Source of the DNA: CAKUFA01 sp963646285
Lineage (GTDB): Bacteria > Bacillota > Clostridia > Christensenellales > Aristaeellaceae
Length of the DNA stretch: 39,767 nt
Assembly: GCA_963646285.1 (NCBI GenBank)
Contig: CAVIWF010000018.1
Coordinates: 1 to 39,767, forward strand
Direction of reading: 5' to 3'
Shown in pieces: positions 24,827 through 33,707 of this stretch (positions within the stretch are counted from its first letter, which is position 1; each line of letters starts with the position of its first letter). The notes below the pieces were generated by a model. It saw only the letters and a program-made list of their open reading frames with translations. It made no database searches and was not told the origin of the DNA. The translations under genes and the position numbers were made by a program.

Positions 24827-25579
24827 ATGGAAACGCAGTATTTTAAGCAATACAGTCCGGCACTTGGTCGGGACATGGAAGTCAAGGTTTATGGTCATGC
24901 GGGCAGGCCGGTGTTGTTCATCCCCTGCCAGAACGGACGATTCTTTGACTTTGAGAACTTCCACATGACGGATGCCTGGGCGCCCTTCATTGACGCCGGG
25001 CAGGTCATGGTATTCTCCATTGACACCATTGACGAAGAAACCTGGTCCAACACAAACGGTGATGCCTATTGGCGCATCCGCCGGTATGAACAGTGGATTC
25101 ACTTTATTGTGGACGAACTGGCTCCTTTTATCCGGGATATGGTGAACGCCCGGAATGGTTGGGATGGTTATCCCGGCATTATTGCCTTCGGATGCAGCCT
25201 GGGTGCAACCCACGCCGCCAACCTGTATTTCCGCTTCCCCGGCGTTTTTGACGGCTTGCTTGCCCTCAGCGGCATTTACACAGCTTCCTATGGCTTCGGC
25301 AGCTACATGGATGAGGTGGTTTACCGGAATTCCCCAGTGGATTACCTTGCCGGTATGCCCAGTGACCATCCGTATATTGCGGAATACAATCGTCATCAGG
25401 GCATTATCTGCGTAGGACAAGGTGCATGGGAAGTGCCGGAAACCACCCGCCGCATGGCACAGATTTGTCAGGAAAAGGGCATTCACCTGTGGGTGGATTT
25501 CTGGGGCTATGACTGTGCCCATGATTGGGACTGGTGGTACAAGCAGGTCGCATACTTTGTGCCGAAGCTGCTTGGGTAA
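24827..25579 (+). CDS. Esterase-fold hydrolase 2 (divergent PF00756-type)
   Basis: 250 residues from ATG 24827, six bases after AAAGAAGA; an upstream GTG at 24782 has no ribosome site. No signal peptide. The N-terminus YFKQYSPALGRDMEVKVYGHAGRPVLFIPCQ is followed by the elbow AFGCSLGATHAANL with the likely nucleophile S124, an acidic residue in LWVDFWGYD, and a histidine in CAHDWDWWYKQ, in the same order as hydrolase 1. It is clearly a different subfamily from its neighbour (elbow GCSLGA rather than GSSMGG), so a simple recent duplication is unlikely. Substrate unknown; the ATP-grasp gene follows after 29 bases. Confidence 0.85.
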   Translation: METQYFKQYSPALGRDMEVKVYGHAGRPVLFIPCQNGRFFDFENFHMTDAWAPFIDAGQVMVFSIDTIDEETWSNTNGDAYWRIRRYEQWIHFIVDELAPFIRDMVNARNGWDGYPGIIAFGCSLGATHAANLYFRFPGVFDGLLALSGIYTASYGFGSYMDEVVYRNSPVDYLAGMPSDHPYIAEYNRHQGIICVGQGAWEVPETTRRMAQICQEKGIHLWVDFWGYDCAHDWDWWYKQVAYFVPKLLG

Positions 25580-25608
25580 GCAAACAGAAGAGAAAGGGAC
25601 GACCTGCC

Positions 25609-26802
25609 GTGAAGAATTTCGTATTCATCTCCCCCAACTTTCCCGTGAACTACTGGCATTTCTGCCGTGAGCTGACCAATAATGGCCTGAATGTGCTGGG
25701 CATTGGCGATCAGCCCTATGATGAGCTGCTGCCTGACCTGCGTGCCAGCCTCCATGAATACTACAAGGTTTCCAGCTTGGAAAACTACGATGAAGTCTAC
25801 CGTGCGGTGGCTTACTTCATCTTCAAGTACGGCCGGGTGGACTTCCTGGAGTCCAACAACGAATACTGGCTGGAACGTGACGCCCGGCTGCGGGATGATT
25901 TTAACATCAGCTCCGGCTTCCGCAGTGTGGATATTCCCAGGATCAAGTACAAGTCCAAGATGAAGGAATACTACCAGAAGGTCGGCATTCCCACGGCACG
26001 GTATCACCTTGTGGACAACTTTGAGGGCTGCAAGGCTTTCATTGATGAAGTAGGCTATCCCGTGGTCGTCAAGCCGGACAACGGCGTGGGTGCATCCCAC
26101 ACCTATCGACTGGCCAATGATGATGATCTCCATGCTTTTCTGGCGGAGCGTGAAGAAAACGTCAGCTACATCATGGAGGAATACGTCTTTGCAGAGGTCA
26201 ACTCCTACGATGCCATCATTGACGCCAGCGGCAATCCCCTCTTCGAAACTGGTAATGTGACCCCTATCTCCATCATGGATATTGTGAACACCGGCGACAA
26301 CTCCATCTACTACATTGTGAAGGAGCTTGCGGATGACGTCCGTGCCGCAGGCCGTGCCACGGTGAAGAGCTTTGGCGTTCGCAGCCGGTTCGTCCATTTT
26401 GAGTTCTTCCGCCTGACCCAGGATCAGCCCAGTCTGGGCAAAAAGGGACAGGTGGTGGCGCTGGAGGTAAACATGCGCCCCTGCGGCGGCATTTCTCCCG
26501 ATATGATGAACTACGCCAACAGCACCGACGTGTACAAGATCTGGGCCGACATGATCGCCTTCAATCATTCTGACAAGGGTGTAGGCGAACGGGGCTATTG
26601 TGCCTTCTGCGGCCGCCGGGATGGTCATCGCTTTGTGCTGAATCACGATGAACTGATGGCCAAGTATGCCGGTGCCATTCGTGTGGCCGGCCGTGTGCCG
26701 GACGCCCTCTCCGGCGCCATGGGCAACCAAATGTACCTGGCGGTGTTTCCCACCAGGGAAGCCATGGACGACTTCTATGCGGATGCGTTGAAGGAATATT
26801 AA
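25609..26802 (+). CDS. ATP-grasp family carboxylate ligase of unknown substrate
   Basis: 397 residues from GTG 25609, after AAAGGGAC; upstream in-frame codons overlap the esterase gene. An N-terminal preATP-grasp fold (FVFISPNFPVNYWHF...GIGDQPY) precedes the ATP-grasp domain, with the ATP lysine in VVVKPDNGVGASH (K155), the hinge segment IMEEYVFAEVNSYD, and the metal-binding block ALEVNMRPCGG. The C-terminal 80 residues (GRRDGHRFVLNHDEL...) form an additional domain. ATP-grasp enzymes activate a carboxylate as acyl phosphate and join it to an amine, thiol or hydroxyl. The closest general group is the carbamoyl-phosphate synthase-like ligases; the actual substrate cannot be inferred. The two hydrolases upstream may act on its product or substrate. 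Confidence 0.88.
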   Translation: MKNFVFISPNFPVNYWHFCRELTNNGLNVLGIGDQPYDELLPDLRASLHEYYKVSSLENYDEVYRAVAYFIFKYGRVDFLESNNEYWLERDARLRDDFNISSGFRSVDIPRIKYKSKMKEYYQKVGIPTARYHLVDNFEGCKAFIDEVGYPVVVKPDNGVGASHTYRLANDDDLHAFLAEREENVSYIMEEYVFAEVNSYDAIIDASGNPLFETGNVTPISIMDIVNTGDNSIYYIVKELADDVRAAGRATVKSFGVRSRFVHFEFFRLTQDQPSLGKKGQVVALEVNMRPCGGISPDMMNYANSTDVYKIWADMIAFNHSDKGVGERGYCAFCGRRDGHRFVLNHDELMAKYAGAIRVAGRVPDALSGAMGNQMYLAVFPTREAMDDFYADALKEY

Positions 26803-26823
26803 GCAGCGTTTCCAGAAAGCATC

Positions 26824-26864
26824 ATCGGCAGTGGATGTATTTTCCGCTGCCGATTTTGTCTTTT
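26824..26864 (+). terminator. Terminator of the esterase/ATP-grasp cassette
   Basis: A 12-base stem with one G-U pair (ATCGGCAGTGGA at 26824-26835, partner 26843-26854), a seven-base loop, and a T-rich tail TTTTGTCTTTT. Confidence 0.9.
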
Positions 26865-26898
26865 GAGCTTGGCTTTTCTCCCAAATTCCCCCGGGTGC

Positions 26899-26928
26899 TT
26901 GCCTTTTTCCCTTTTTCTATGGTACAAT
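26899..26928 (+). promoter_or_regulatory. Promoter of the secreted protein gene at 26994
   Basis: TTGCCT (26899-26904), 18-base spacer, TACAAT (26923-26928) with TGG directly before it (extended -10). Confidence 0.7.
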
Positions 26929-26993
26929 ACCGTGGGATAGGATGAAGTCAGGGTTCTCCCTGTTATTTGTTATGCGAGAGGAAAGTGACCTGC

Positions 26994-28514
26994 ATGAAGA
27001 AAGCTGCCTTTGCACTGCTGCTTGTATGCCTGCTGACCCTGTGCGCCTGTGCCTGTGCGCAGACTTTCACATTTGATGATATTGCTGCCACCCTGTCCAT
27101 TGATGACAGTTATATTCTGCTGACCCCCGAAAATCTGGCACAGCACCCGGAATGGGTATCTGCCGCAGGCTCCACGCCGGAAGCCCTGGCGGAACAGTGG
27201 CGGACGGATGGAATCCTGCTGGTGGCTGACTCCTCGGACAGCGTGACCCGCTTTGTCCTGACTGCTGTGCAGGACGATGATGCAGCCCAGTATTATGACC
27301 TGGATCAGCAGGACAGCAACTGCCGCAGTACTTTCCGCAAGCAGCACCTGAAGGGTACCACCTATCAAGCAGCGGGCTACACCTATCAATCTGCCGAGTG
27401 GAAGAAATTCAGCACCAACGGCCGCTTCCTGACCCTGAAATACAAACGCACCACTGAGGGCGGCACTTATCGGGGCTATGCCTACCGAACCGTCCGCAAC
27501 GGCTACACCATCACCCTGGACTATCAGGTGTACGGCCGCAGCCTGAAAAATGCCGACAGCACGGCTCTGAGCAAAATCATGTCCGGCTTTACCTTTACCA
27601 GCATTGCCGTGAAGCCTGACACAGCCGTTGGCAAGGTAACTTTCACCTCCACCCCACCCGCTGAAACCAATACAGGCACCTTTACCGTATCCGGCACAGG
27701 CACAACGGGATTGAAAGTTATCGGCGTAATGATGCGCATGTCCTCCAACGATCGAATTCTGGTAGAAGACACCATCAACAAGTCCGGAGAGTTTGACCTG
27801 AAGATGAGCCTGCCCAGCGAAGGCGTTTGGCTCATGACGGTTACGGTGGAAAACGGTTCTACGGTAACTCAGGAAGAAGTGTTCGAGACCACCACGTATC
27901 AGTCCACCCTGCTGCCTGTCAACCTGAACGAGGACGTCCCCGCTCAGCTGGACAGTGACAAGCTGGTCATCTCCGGCAAGACCATTTCAGGCGTGACCAT
28001 CCAGTGCATTGTCAACGACACCTACTATGACAAGCTCGTCCGCACCAACAACAACGGCACTTTCTCCTTCAAGATTGACACCTCCGAGGAGGGCGACTAT
28101 AACATTGTCCTCACCTTCCAGAAGAAGAACTATGACACCCGCCGGTATACCTTCACCGCCAATCGTACGCTGACGGAGGCGGATTTGAAGGCTCAGTACA
28201 TCGAAGAAGCCGTGAAACCCGCCTACTCCACCCTGACGAAGAAGCTGACCGGCTACACCGGGCGAATCATGAAGTACAAGCTTTACGCCGTGAAAATCGC
28301 TCAGGAAGGGGATCAGTGGATCATCACCATGGCCATGGACAAGACCAAGAGCGGTGCGTACAAGAACTTTGTGGTTGTCACCACCACCCAGGAGCCTAAC
28401 TTCTCCATGGACAGTCAGCAGACCATGTATGGCCGCTGTACAGGTGCTTACGAAACCACAGACGGTGAGAAGACCGTTTCCTACCCGGGCTTTGAACTGC
28501 TGTTCTGGGATTGA
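26994..28514 (+). CDS. Secreted protein of unknown function with Ig-like repeats
   Basis: 506 residues from ATG 26994, eight bases after GAGAGGAAAG. A signal peptide (KKAAFALLLVCLLTLCACACAQ) ends in a cysteine-rich stretch; LCAC could be an imperfect lipobox, or cleavage may follow ACA. An N-terminal domain (about 30-205) has no recognised family. From about 215 to 395 there appear to be two beta-sandwich segments with a typical FTVSGTGTTGLKV, GTFSFKIDTSEEGDYNIVLTF pattern, as in bacterial Ig-like modules. The C-terminal third is alpha/beta. It stands alone between its promoter and a terminator shared with pepT. Confidence 0.8.
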   Translation: MKKAAFALLLVCLLTLCACACAQTFTFDDIAATLSIDDSYILLTPENLAQHPEWVSAAGSTPEALAEQWRTDGILLVADSSDSVTRFVLTAVQDDDAAQYYDLDQQDSNCRSTFRKQHLKGTTYQAAGYTYQSAEWKKFSTNGRFLTLKYKRTTEGGTYRGYAYRTVRNGYTITLDYQVYGRSLKNADSTALSKIMSGFTFTSIAVKPDTAVGKVTFTSTPPAETNTGTFTVSGTGTTGLKVIGVMMRMSSNDRILVEDTINKSGEFDLKMSLPSEGVWLMTVTVENGSTVTQEEVFETTTYQSTLLPVNLNEDVPAQLDSDKLVISGKTISGVTIQCIVNDTYYDKLVRTNNNGTFSFKIDTSEEGDYNIVLTFQKKNYDTRRYTFTANRTLTEADLKAQYIEEAVKPAYSTLTKKLTGYTGRIMKYKLYAVKIAQEGDQWIITMAMDKTKSGAYKNFVVVTTTQEPNFSMDSQQTMYGRCTGAYETTDGEKTVSYPGFELLFWD

Positions 28515-28530
28515 CAATAAAACAAAAACA

Positions 28531-28565
28531 GAGGCTGTGAAAGCATGATTGCCTTTCACAGCCTC
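28531..28565. terminator. Bidirectional terminator between convergent genes
   Basis: A perfect 13-base stem (28531-28543 with 28553-28565) and a nine-base loop. On the minus strand it is followed by TGTTTTTGTTTTATTG, a good T tract, and on the plus strand by TTGTCAT. It serves the seven-gene pepT operon best and probably also the gene ending at 28514. Confidence 0.85.
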
Positions 28566-28581
28566 TTGTCATATATGGTTA

Positions 28582-29778
28582 TCATGCGTGTGCGACCAAA
28601 TACCCCAGCACCTTCACCATGGTTTCCATTTCATTCACGCTGACCAGCTCCTTGCGGCTGTGGCAATTGTAGCCGCCGGTTGCCAGGTTCGGGCAGGGCA
28701 GACCCATGAAGGACAGCCTTGCGCCATCTGTGCCGCCACGAATGGCCTGCACAATAGGCGCCACGCCAAAGGCCTGATAGGCATCCTTGGCTTTTTCAAT
28801 AATCTCCATGTGGGGCTCCACAACTTCCTTCATGTTGCGGTAGCTATCCTGAATGATCACCTCCACCGTGCCATCCCCATACCGCTTGTTCAGGAAATCC
28901 GTAATATCCTGCGCCTGCTCCTTCCGCTTGGCGAAGCGAGCGGCATCATGGTCACGGATGATATAGTGGAGCTTGGCCAGCTCCTCCGTGCCTTCCATGC
29001 CGCCCAGGTGGAAGAAACCTTCGTAACCTTCCGTGTGGGCAGGCGTTTCCGTAGGGGGAAGGAGTCCGTTCCACTCCATGGCCACAAGGCAGGCGTTCTT
29101 CATCTGATTCTTCGCAGAGCCGGGATGGATGTTCACGCCGTGAACCACCACTTCCATGGAAGCCGCATTGAAGTTTTCATACTCCAATTCGCCGATTTTG
29201 CCACCGTCCACCGTATAGCCGTAGTCTGCGCCGAAGGCTGCCACATCGAACAGGTCTGCGCCCCGGCCAATTTCTTCATCAGGGGTAAAGGCGATGCACA
29301 CCGTGCAATGCTCAGGGGCATCTTCACGGCAGAGCAGTTCCGCCAGGGTCATGATCTCCGCCACGCCAGCCTTGTCATCGCCACCCAGCACGCTGTCGCC
29401 GCTGGTAACGATCAGCTCATCCCCCACCAGATCCTTCAGGAAATCAAAGCCATCAATGACCACGCCGTTCTTCAGGATGATCGGCTTGCCATCGTAGCAG
29501 TCAATCACCTGGGGATGGGTGGGCCCCATAACGCCATCAGAGGTATCCATGTGAGCAATCAAGCCCACCTTGGCGGGATGATTGCCCTTGGCGGGAATGG
29601 TGCCATACACATAGCAGTGGTCATCCACCCGGGCATTCTGAATGCCCATGGCCTTCATTTCCTCCACCAGCATGTTGGCCAGTGTCCACTGACCGGGAGT
29701 GCTGGGGCAGGTGTCGCAGTCAGGGTTTGAGGTGGTTTCTACCTGCACATACTTGAGGAACCGTTCTTTTACCGTCAT
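28582..29778 (-). CDS. pepT: Peptidase T (tripeptide aminopeptidase)
   Basis: 398 residues from ATG 29778, eight bases after AGGAG; the ATG at 29784 abuts that site. A di-zinc M20 peptidase removing the N-terminal residue of tripeptides in the cytoplasm. Metal and catalytic motifs: IAHMDTSD (H76, D78), SVLGGDDKAGVAE, TPDEEIGRGAD and the VHGVNIHPGSAKNQM dimer-domain block; the final histidine is in CHSRKELVS. Last gene of the operon that begins with ecfA1; 14 bases follow the HAD gene. Confidence 0.95.
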   Translation of the reverse strand: MTVKERFLKYVQVETTSNPDCDTCPSTPGQWTLANMLVEEMKAMGIQNARVDDHCYVYGTIPAKGNHPAKVGLIAHMDTSDGVMGPTHPQVIDCYDGKPIILKNGVVIDGFDFLKDLVGDELIVTSGDSVLGGDDKAGVAEIMTLAELLCREDAPEHCTVCIAFTPDEEIGRGADLFDVAAFGADYGYTVDGGKIGELEYENFNAASMEVVVHGVNIHPGSAKNQMKNACLVAMEWNGLLPPTETPAHTEGYEGFFHLGGMEGTEELAKLHYIIRDHDAARFAKRKEQAQDITDFLNKRYGDGTVEVIIQDSYRNMKEVVEPHMEIIEKAKDAYQAFGVAPIVQAIRGGTDGARLSFMGLPCPNLATGGYNCHSRKELVSVNEMETMVKVLGYLVAHA

Positions 29779-29792
29779 GTTCATCACTCCTA

Positions 29793-30434
29793 TTACAATA
29801 AAGTTTCCAGTGCCATCAGGGAATCCAAAGCATGATCCACATAGGGTGCAAGGGCGTCGGTATAGGGCAGCATGTCCGGGATCATAACCGTCAGCATGCC
29901 AGCTGCCTTGGCGGACTTCACGCCGTTCACCGAATCCTCCACGGCCATACACGCTTCAGGTGAAAGCCCCAAGGCTTCTGCACCTTTCAAATAAATATCT
30001 GGGGCAGGCTTGCCCTGCTTTACCTGATCGCCTGTAACAATGGCATCAAAGGCATCCTGCCAGGAGGCCAAACGGAGATACTCTTCCACTACCTGCTTTT
30101 GATTGGACGTGCATAGGGCGATTTTTATGCCCTGCTGGCGAAGGAGATGAAGGATTTCATCCGCTCCCGGCTTTTTCGGAATGCCATGCTCATGCACGTA
30201 ATCGAAGGTGACATCCACCCAATCCCGGAAGAACTGTTCTGCCTGCACCCGCCCCTGATACCATGTGCCGATGGAAGCGCAGGTGTGGGCAAGATTCACC
30301 CCCAGCAGTGTTTGCCATTGGGCTTCCGTAAGCGTCTCCCCCTGCATGGCAATGGCTTGACGCATCATAGGGAAGCTTAGGGACTCCGTATCCAGCAGCA
30401 CGCCGTCCATGTCAAAGCACACGCCGCAGATCAT
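29793..30434 (-). CDS. HAD-superfamily hydrolase, beta-phosphoglucomutase/phosphatase type
   Basis: 213 residues. Motif I FDMDGVLLDTE carries the nucleophile D8 and acid/base D10; motif II is CTSN, motif III the lysine in KQGKPAPDIYL, and motif IV VEDSVNGVKSA. The small helical cap between motifs I and II is typical of subfamily I with beta-phosphoglucomutase or phosphoglycolate-phosphatase-like members. The substrate cannot be assigned. The start overlaps the flavoprotein stop (ATGA). Confidence 0.93.
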   Translation of the reverse strand: MICGVCFDMDGVLLDTESLSFPMMRQAIAMQGETLTEAQWQTLLGVNLAHTCASIGTWYQGRVQAEQFFRDWVDVTFDYVHEHGIPKKPGADEILHLLRQQGIKIALCTSNQKQVVEEYLRLASWQDAFDAIVTGDQVKQGKPAPDIYLKGAEALGLSPEACMAVEDSVNGVKSAKAAGMLTVMIPDMLPYTDALAPYVDHALDSLMALETLL

Positions 30435-32026
30435 AGGTCACGGCTCCTTTCCATGGCGGCATAAGCCGCAGCGATGCCATCGACTGCCGCACTGACAATG
30501 CCCCCTGCATAACCGGCACCTTCCCCTACAGGGAACAATCCATCCACAGAGGCCATCATGCCTTCCCCACGGGGCAGACGCACCGGCGAGGAGGAGCGTG
30601 TCTCCACGCCGGTCATCACCGCATCCGGCATAGCAAAGCCGTGAAGCTGCCGATCCATTTGACGGATGCCGAAAGCCAGGTCTTCCGCCACAAAGGCAGG
30701 CAGGCACTCGTGCAAATCACAGGGCATTACCCCCGGCAGATAAGTGGGTTCAACCTCCCCCAGCGCCTTGCTTGCCCGATGGTTCAGGAAGTCCTCCACC
30801 CGCTGCACAGGCGCATGATAGTTGTTGCCGCCCAGGCGGAAAGCAGCCTGCTCAATGCTCCGCTGCCACACACACCCTGCCAATGGATGGTCATCCCCGA
30901 AATCCTCCGGGCGAACACCTACCAGCAAAGCCGCATTGGCATTCCGGCCGTCTCTGGCGTGGTAGCTCATGCCGTTCACCACCAGTCCGCCTGGCTGAGA
31001 TGCCGCTGGAATGACCTCGCCCCCCGGGCACATGCAGAAGGTATAGGCTCCCCGACCGTCCGGCGTCCGTGCCGCCAGCTTATAGGGAGCTGCCCCCAGC
31101 GCCGGATGCCTGGCAAAAGCACCGTATTGGCTCTTGTTAATCATGGATTGAGGATGCTCAATTCGCACCCCTACGGCGAAGGGTTTCTGCGTCATAACCA
31201 CCCCTTGCCGGAAAAGGTTTTGCAGGGTGTCCCGGGCGCTGTGACCAATGGCCAGCAGCACCGTATCCGTCAGCAACTCCCGCTCTTCTTCCTCTTCCTG
31301 ATAGGTCACACCTTCCACATGGTTGCCCCGAAGGATCAGCCCCGTCAGTTTGGCAGAAAAGTGCACCTCGCCCCCCAAACTGATGATTTCCTGCCGCATG
31401 GAGGCCACCACACGGCGCAGGTTGTCGGTGCCGATATGGGGCATGTGCTGGTAAAGGATATCCTCCGGCGCACCATGCTTCACAAAGGTTTCCAGCACCG
31501 TTTTCTGCCAGGGAGATTTAATGCCGGTGGTCAGCTTGCCATCAGAGAAGGCACCTGCGCCCCCCTCGCCAAACTGGACGTTGCTTTCCGGGTCAAGCAA
31601 GCCCTGGGTACGCATAGCCTCCACATCCTGCATGCGGACATCCACAGGCTTGCCCCGCTCCAGCAAAATAGGATTGGCACCGCCCCGGGCAAGGGTCAGT
31701 GCCGCAAAGAGGCCTGCAGGGCCTGCACCCACCACCGCAGGCCGCTTGGAAAAAGCAGCCGGAGGCAAAGGCCGTGCCGCCTTGGGCGTAACCTTTTCCG
31801 CCGTGCCTTTCTTCATGTGGCGAAGCAGTTCTTCCTCCCCTTCCACCTCCACATCCATGGTCACGACAAAGTGGACATCCCCCTTGTCTCGGGCATCGAT
31901 GGACTTGCGGTACATGGTCATGGTGCGCAGTCTGCTTGCAGGAATGCGAAGCCGACGCAGTACCAGCTGCATCAGCTCCTCATCACCGGCAGAAAGCGGA
32001 AGGTTCAGGTTGCTTACTCGAAGCAT
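30431..32026 (-). CDS. FAD-dependent dehydrogenase of the COG2509 type
   Basis: 531 residues. An N-terminal domain of about 90 residues (often called BFD-like or RNA-binding-like in relatives, function unknown) precedes an FAD-binding Rossmann fold with VVGAGPAGLFAAL (100-112). Other conserved blocks are NVQFGEGGAGAFSDGKL, a characteristic COG2509 motif, and the C-terminal FAD segment GLFPVGEGAGYAGGIVSAAVDG. It is a soluble flavoprotein whose reaction is not known. The ATG has GGAGG seven bases upstream. It lies 49 bases after truA in the same transcription unit. Confidence 0.92.
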   Translation of the reverse strand: MLRVSNLNLPLSAGDEELMQLVLRRLRIPASRLRTMTMYRKSIDARDKGDVHFVVTMDVEVEGEEELLRHMKKGTAEKVTPKAARPLPPAAFSKRPAVVGAGPAGLFAALTLARGGANPILLERGKPVDVRMQDVEAMRTQGLLDPESNVQFGEGGAGAFSDGKLTTGIKSPWQKTVLETFVKHGAPEDILYQHMPHIGTDNLRRVVASMRQEIISLGGEVHFSAKLTGLILRGNHVEGVTYQEEEEERELLTDTVLLAIGHSARDTLQNLFRQGVVMTQKPFAVGVRIEHPQSMINKSQYGAFARHPALGAAPYKLAARTPDGRGAYTFCMCPGGEVIPAASQPGGLVVNGMSYHARDGRNANAALLVGVRPEDFGDDHPLAGCVWQRSIEQAAFRLGGNNYHAPVQRVEDFLNHRASKALGEVEPTYLPGVMPCDLHECLPAFVAEDLAFGIRQMDRQLHGFAMPDAVMTGVETRSSSPVRLPRGEGMMASVDGLFPVGEGAGYAGGIVSAAVDGIAAAYAAMERSRDL

Positions 32027-32075
32027 GTGTATTCCTCCAGCAGGGTTTGATTCTTACAATTACGAAAGATCATGG

Positions 32076-32858
32076 TCAGGATTGGTGCCAGCGTACTTCC
32101 TCCGGATCCCGAAAGGCGGCTTCCGGATAGAATACCTCTGTTAATTCCAGCCCGTGGGGCGGTGCCGTAACGCCAAGGCTCAGCCGGTTCAATGTGCGGA
32201 ACGCCTCCTGAAAGGCATCTTCTCCCCGCTTATGCAGGCCGATTTCCATCAGCGTACCGGCAATGATCCGCACCATGTTGTACAGGAAGGCGTTGCCCTC
32301 AATGGTCAGGATGATTTCATCCCCCTGCCGCACAAGGGACATCGCCCGGATGGTGCGCACGGTGGTTCTTGCCGTGCCGCCGGAGGCCTGGAATGCAGCA
32401 AAGTCGTGCTCCCCCAGCAGGGTTTCCGCCGCTCTGGCCATGGCGGTTTCATCCAAGGGCACAGGAACATGCACATGGGTGTTCCGCTTCAGGGCACTGC
32501 CGTGGCGGCTGTTGATGATGCGGTACGTGTACCGCTTGCCCCCCGTCATGAACCGGGCATGAAAGTCCGGCGGCACCTGCCGCCCCGTATGCACCCGAAT
32601 ATCCGGAGGCAGCATGGTATTCAGCACAAAAGGAAACTTCTCCGGCGGAATGCCGCAGTTCGTATCAAAGTGAGCGGCCTGCCCCAAAGCGTGGACACCT
32701 GCATCCGTTCTGCTTGCGCCGGTTACGGCAATCTTTTCCCGGCAAGCGGCAGAGAGGGCTTCCTCCAGCACCTGCTGCACCGCCAGCCCATTATACTGCC
32801 GCTGCCAGCCGGAGTAGTTGGTTCCGTCATATTCAAGGGTCAACAAAATGCGTTTCAT
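32076..32858 (-). CDS. truA: tRNA pseudouridine(38-40) synthase
   Basis: 260 residues from ATG 32858. It isomerises uridines 38-40 in the tRNA anticodon arm. LTLEYDGTNYSGWQRQ at the N-terminus, the catalytic ASRTDAGVHA with D52, and NAFLYNMVRIIAGTL are the family blocks. It follows ecfT by 45 bases, the classical order ecfA1-ecfA2-ecfT-truA in Bacillota. A TTG three codons upstream is in frame but too near the weak GTAGG site. Confidence 0.96.
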   Translation of the reverse strand: MKRILLTLEYDGTNYSGWQRQYNGLAVQQVLEEALSAACREKIAVTGASRTDAGVHALGQAAHFDTNCGIPPEKFPFVLNTMLPPDIRVHTGRQVPPDFHARFMTGGKRYTYRIINSRHGSALKRNTHVHVPVPLDETAMARAAETLLGEHDFAAFQASGGTARTTVRTIRAMSLVRQGDEIILTIEGNAFLYNMVRIIAGTLMEIGLHKRGEDAFQEAFRTLNRLSLGVTAPPHGLELTEVFYPEAAFRDPEEVRWHQS

Positions 32859-32903
32859 CAGCTGCAACCTACATCGTTTTTGAAAATTCGGGCTGCCTGT
32901 TTG

Positions 32904-33707
32904 TTAAAGGACAATACCTTCCACAACAATCAGCGCAATCAGCCCCCACATGACTGCAAAGGCCAGCCAATCGTTTTTGGTAATTTTCAGCACACGCAGC
33001 CGGGTACGGTTTTCGCCCCCGTGGTAGCAGCGTGCTTCCATGGCCATGGCCAAATCCCCTGCACGGCGGAAAGCACTGACAAACAGAGGCACCAGCAGCG
33101 GCACCATGGCCTTTGCCCGGGCAAACAGGTTGCCGCTCTCAAAGTCTGCACCACGAGCCATCTGAGCCTTCATAATCTTATCCGCTTCTTCCAGCAGGGT
33201 GGGAATAAAGCGCAGGGCAATGGTCATCATCATGGCCAGTTCATGAGCAGGAAAGTGTACTTTCTTCAGAGGCGACAGCAGCAGTTCCAGTCCATCCGCC
33301 AGGGAAACCGGGGAGGTGGTCAGCGTCAGCAGAGAAGTGCCCACCACCAGGAACATCAGCCGCAGCGAATAATGAACGGCCTGACTCAACCCCTCCTGGG
33401 TGATGGTGATGAAGCTCCATTGCCACCACACCGTTTCCCCATTGGAAAACAGCAGATTCAGCAGAAAGGTCAAAATCAGGATGAACCGAAGGGGCTTGAT
33501 TCCCTTCATCAACAGCTTAAAGGGAATGGTGGCCAGCTTCGTAATCCAGTAAACAAAAGCCAGCACCAAGGCGTACCCCACCAGTGAATGCACCATGAAC
33601 ACGGCGACGATCATCATCACCGTCAGCACGATTTTCATGCGAGGATCCAGCCGATGCACGAAGCTGTCTCCCGGGTAATATTGCCCCATGGTAATATCCT
33701 TGAGCAT
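32904..33707 (-). CDS. ecfT: Energy-coupling factor transporter transmembrane protein EcfT
   Basis: 267 residues from ATG 33707, seven bases after AAGGAGG; a longer frame starts inside the ribosome site. It has five or six membrane segments. The paired coupling-helix motifs are QMARGADF and MEARCYHG: the second is ARC, where ARG is usual. It links the two EcfA ATPases to vitamin- or metal-specific S components. No S component lies in the window, consistent with a shared group II module. The start overlaps the ecfA2 stop as TGATG. Confidence 0.95.
   Translation of the reverse strand: MLKDITMGQYYPGDSFVHRLDPRMKIVLTVMMIVAVFMVHSLVGYALVLAFVYWITKLATIPFKLLMKGIKPLRFILILTFLLNLLFSNGETVWWQWSFITITQEGLSQAVHYSLRLMFLVVGTSLLTLTTSPVSLADGLELLLSPLKKVHFPAHELAMMMTIALRFIPTLLEEADKIMKAQMARGADFESGNLFARAKAMVPLLVPLFVSAFRRAGDLAMAMEARCYHGGENRTRLRVLKITKNDWLAFAVMWGLIALIVVEGIVL

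Noticed and set aside
30641..33587. Two long plus-strand frames (30641-32050 and 32154-33587) opposite the flavoprotein, truA and ecfT.
   Set aside because: The minus-strand proteins are firmly identified; the plus translations are low-quality and lack starts with ribosome sites.
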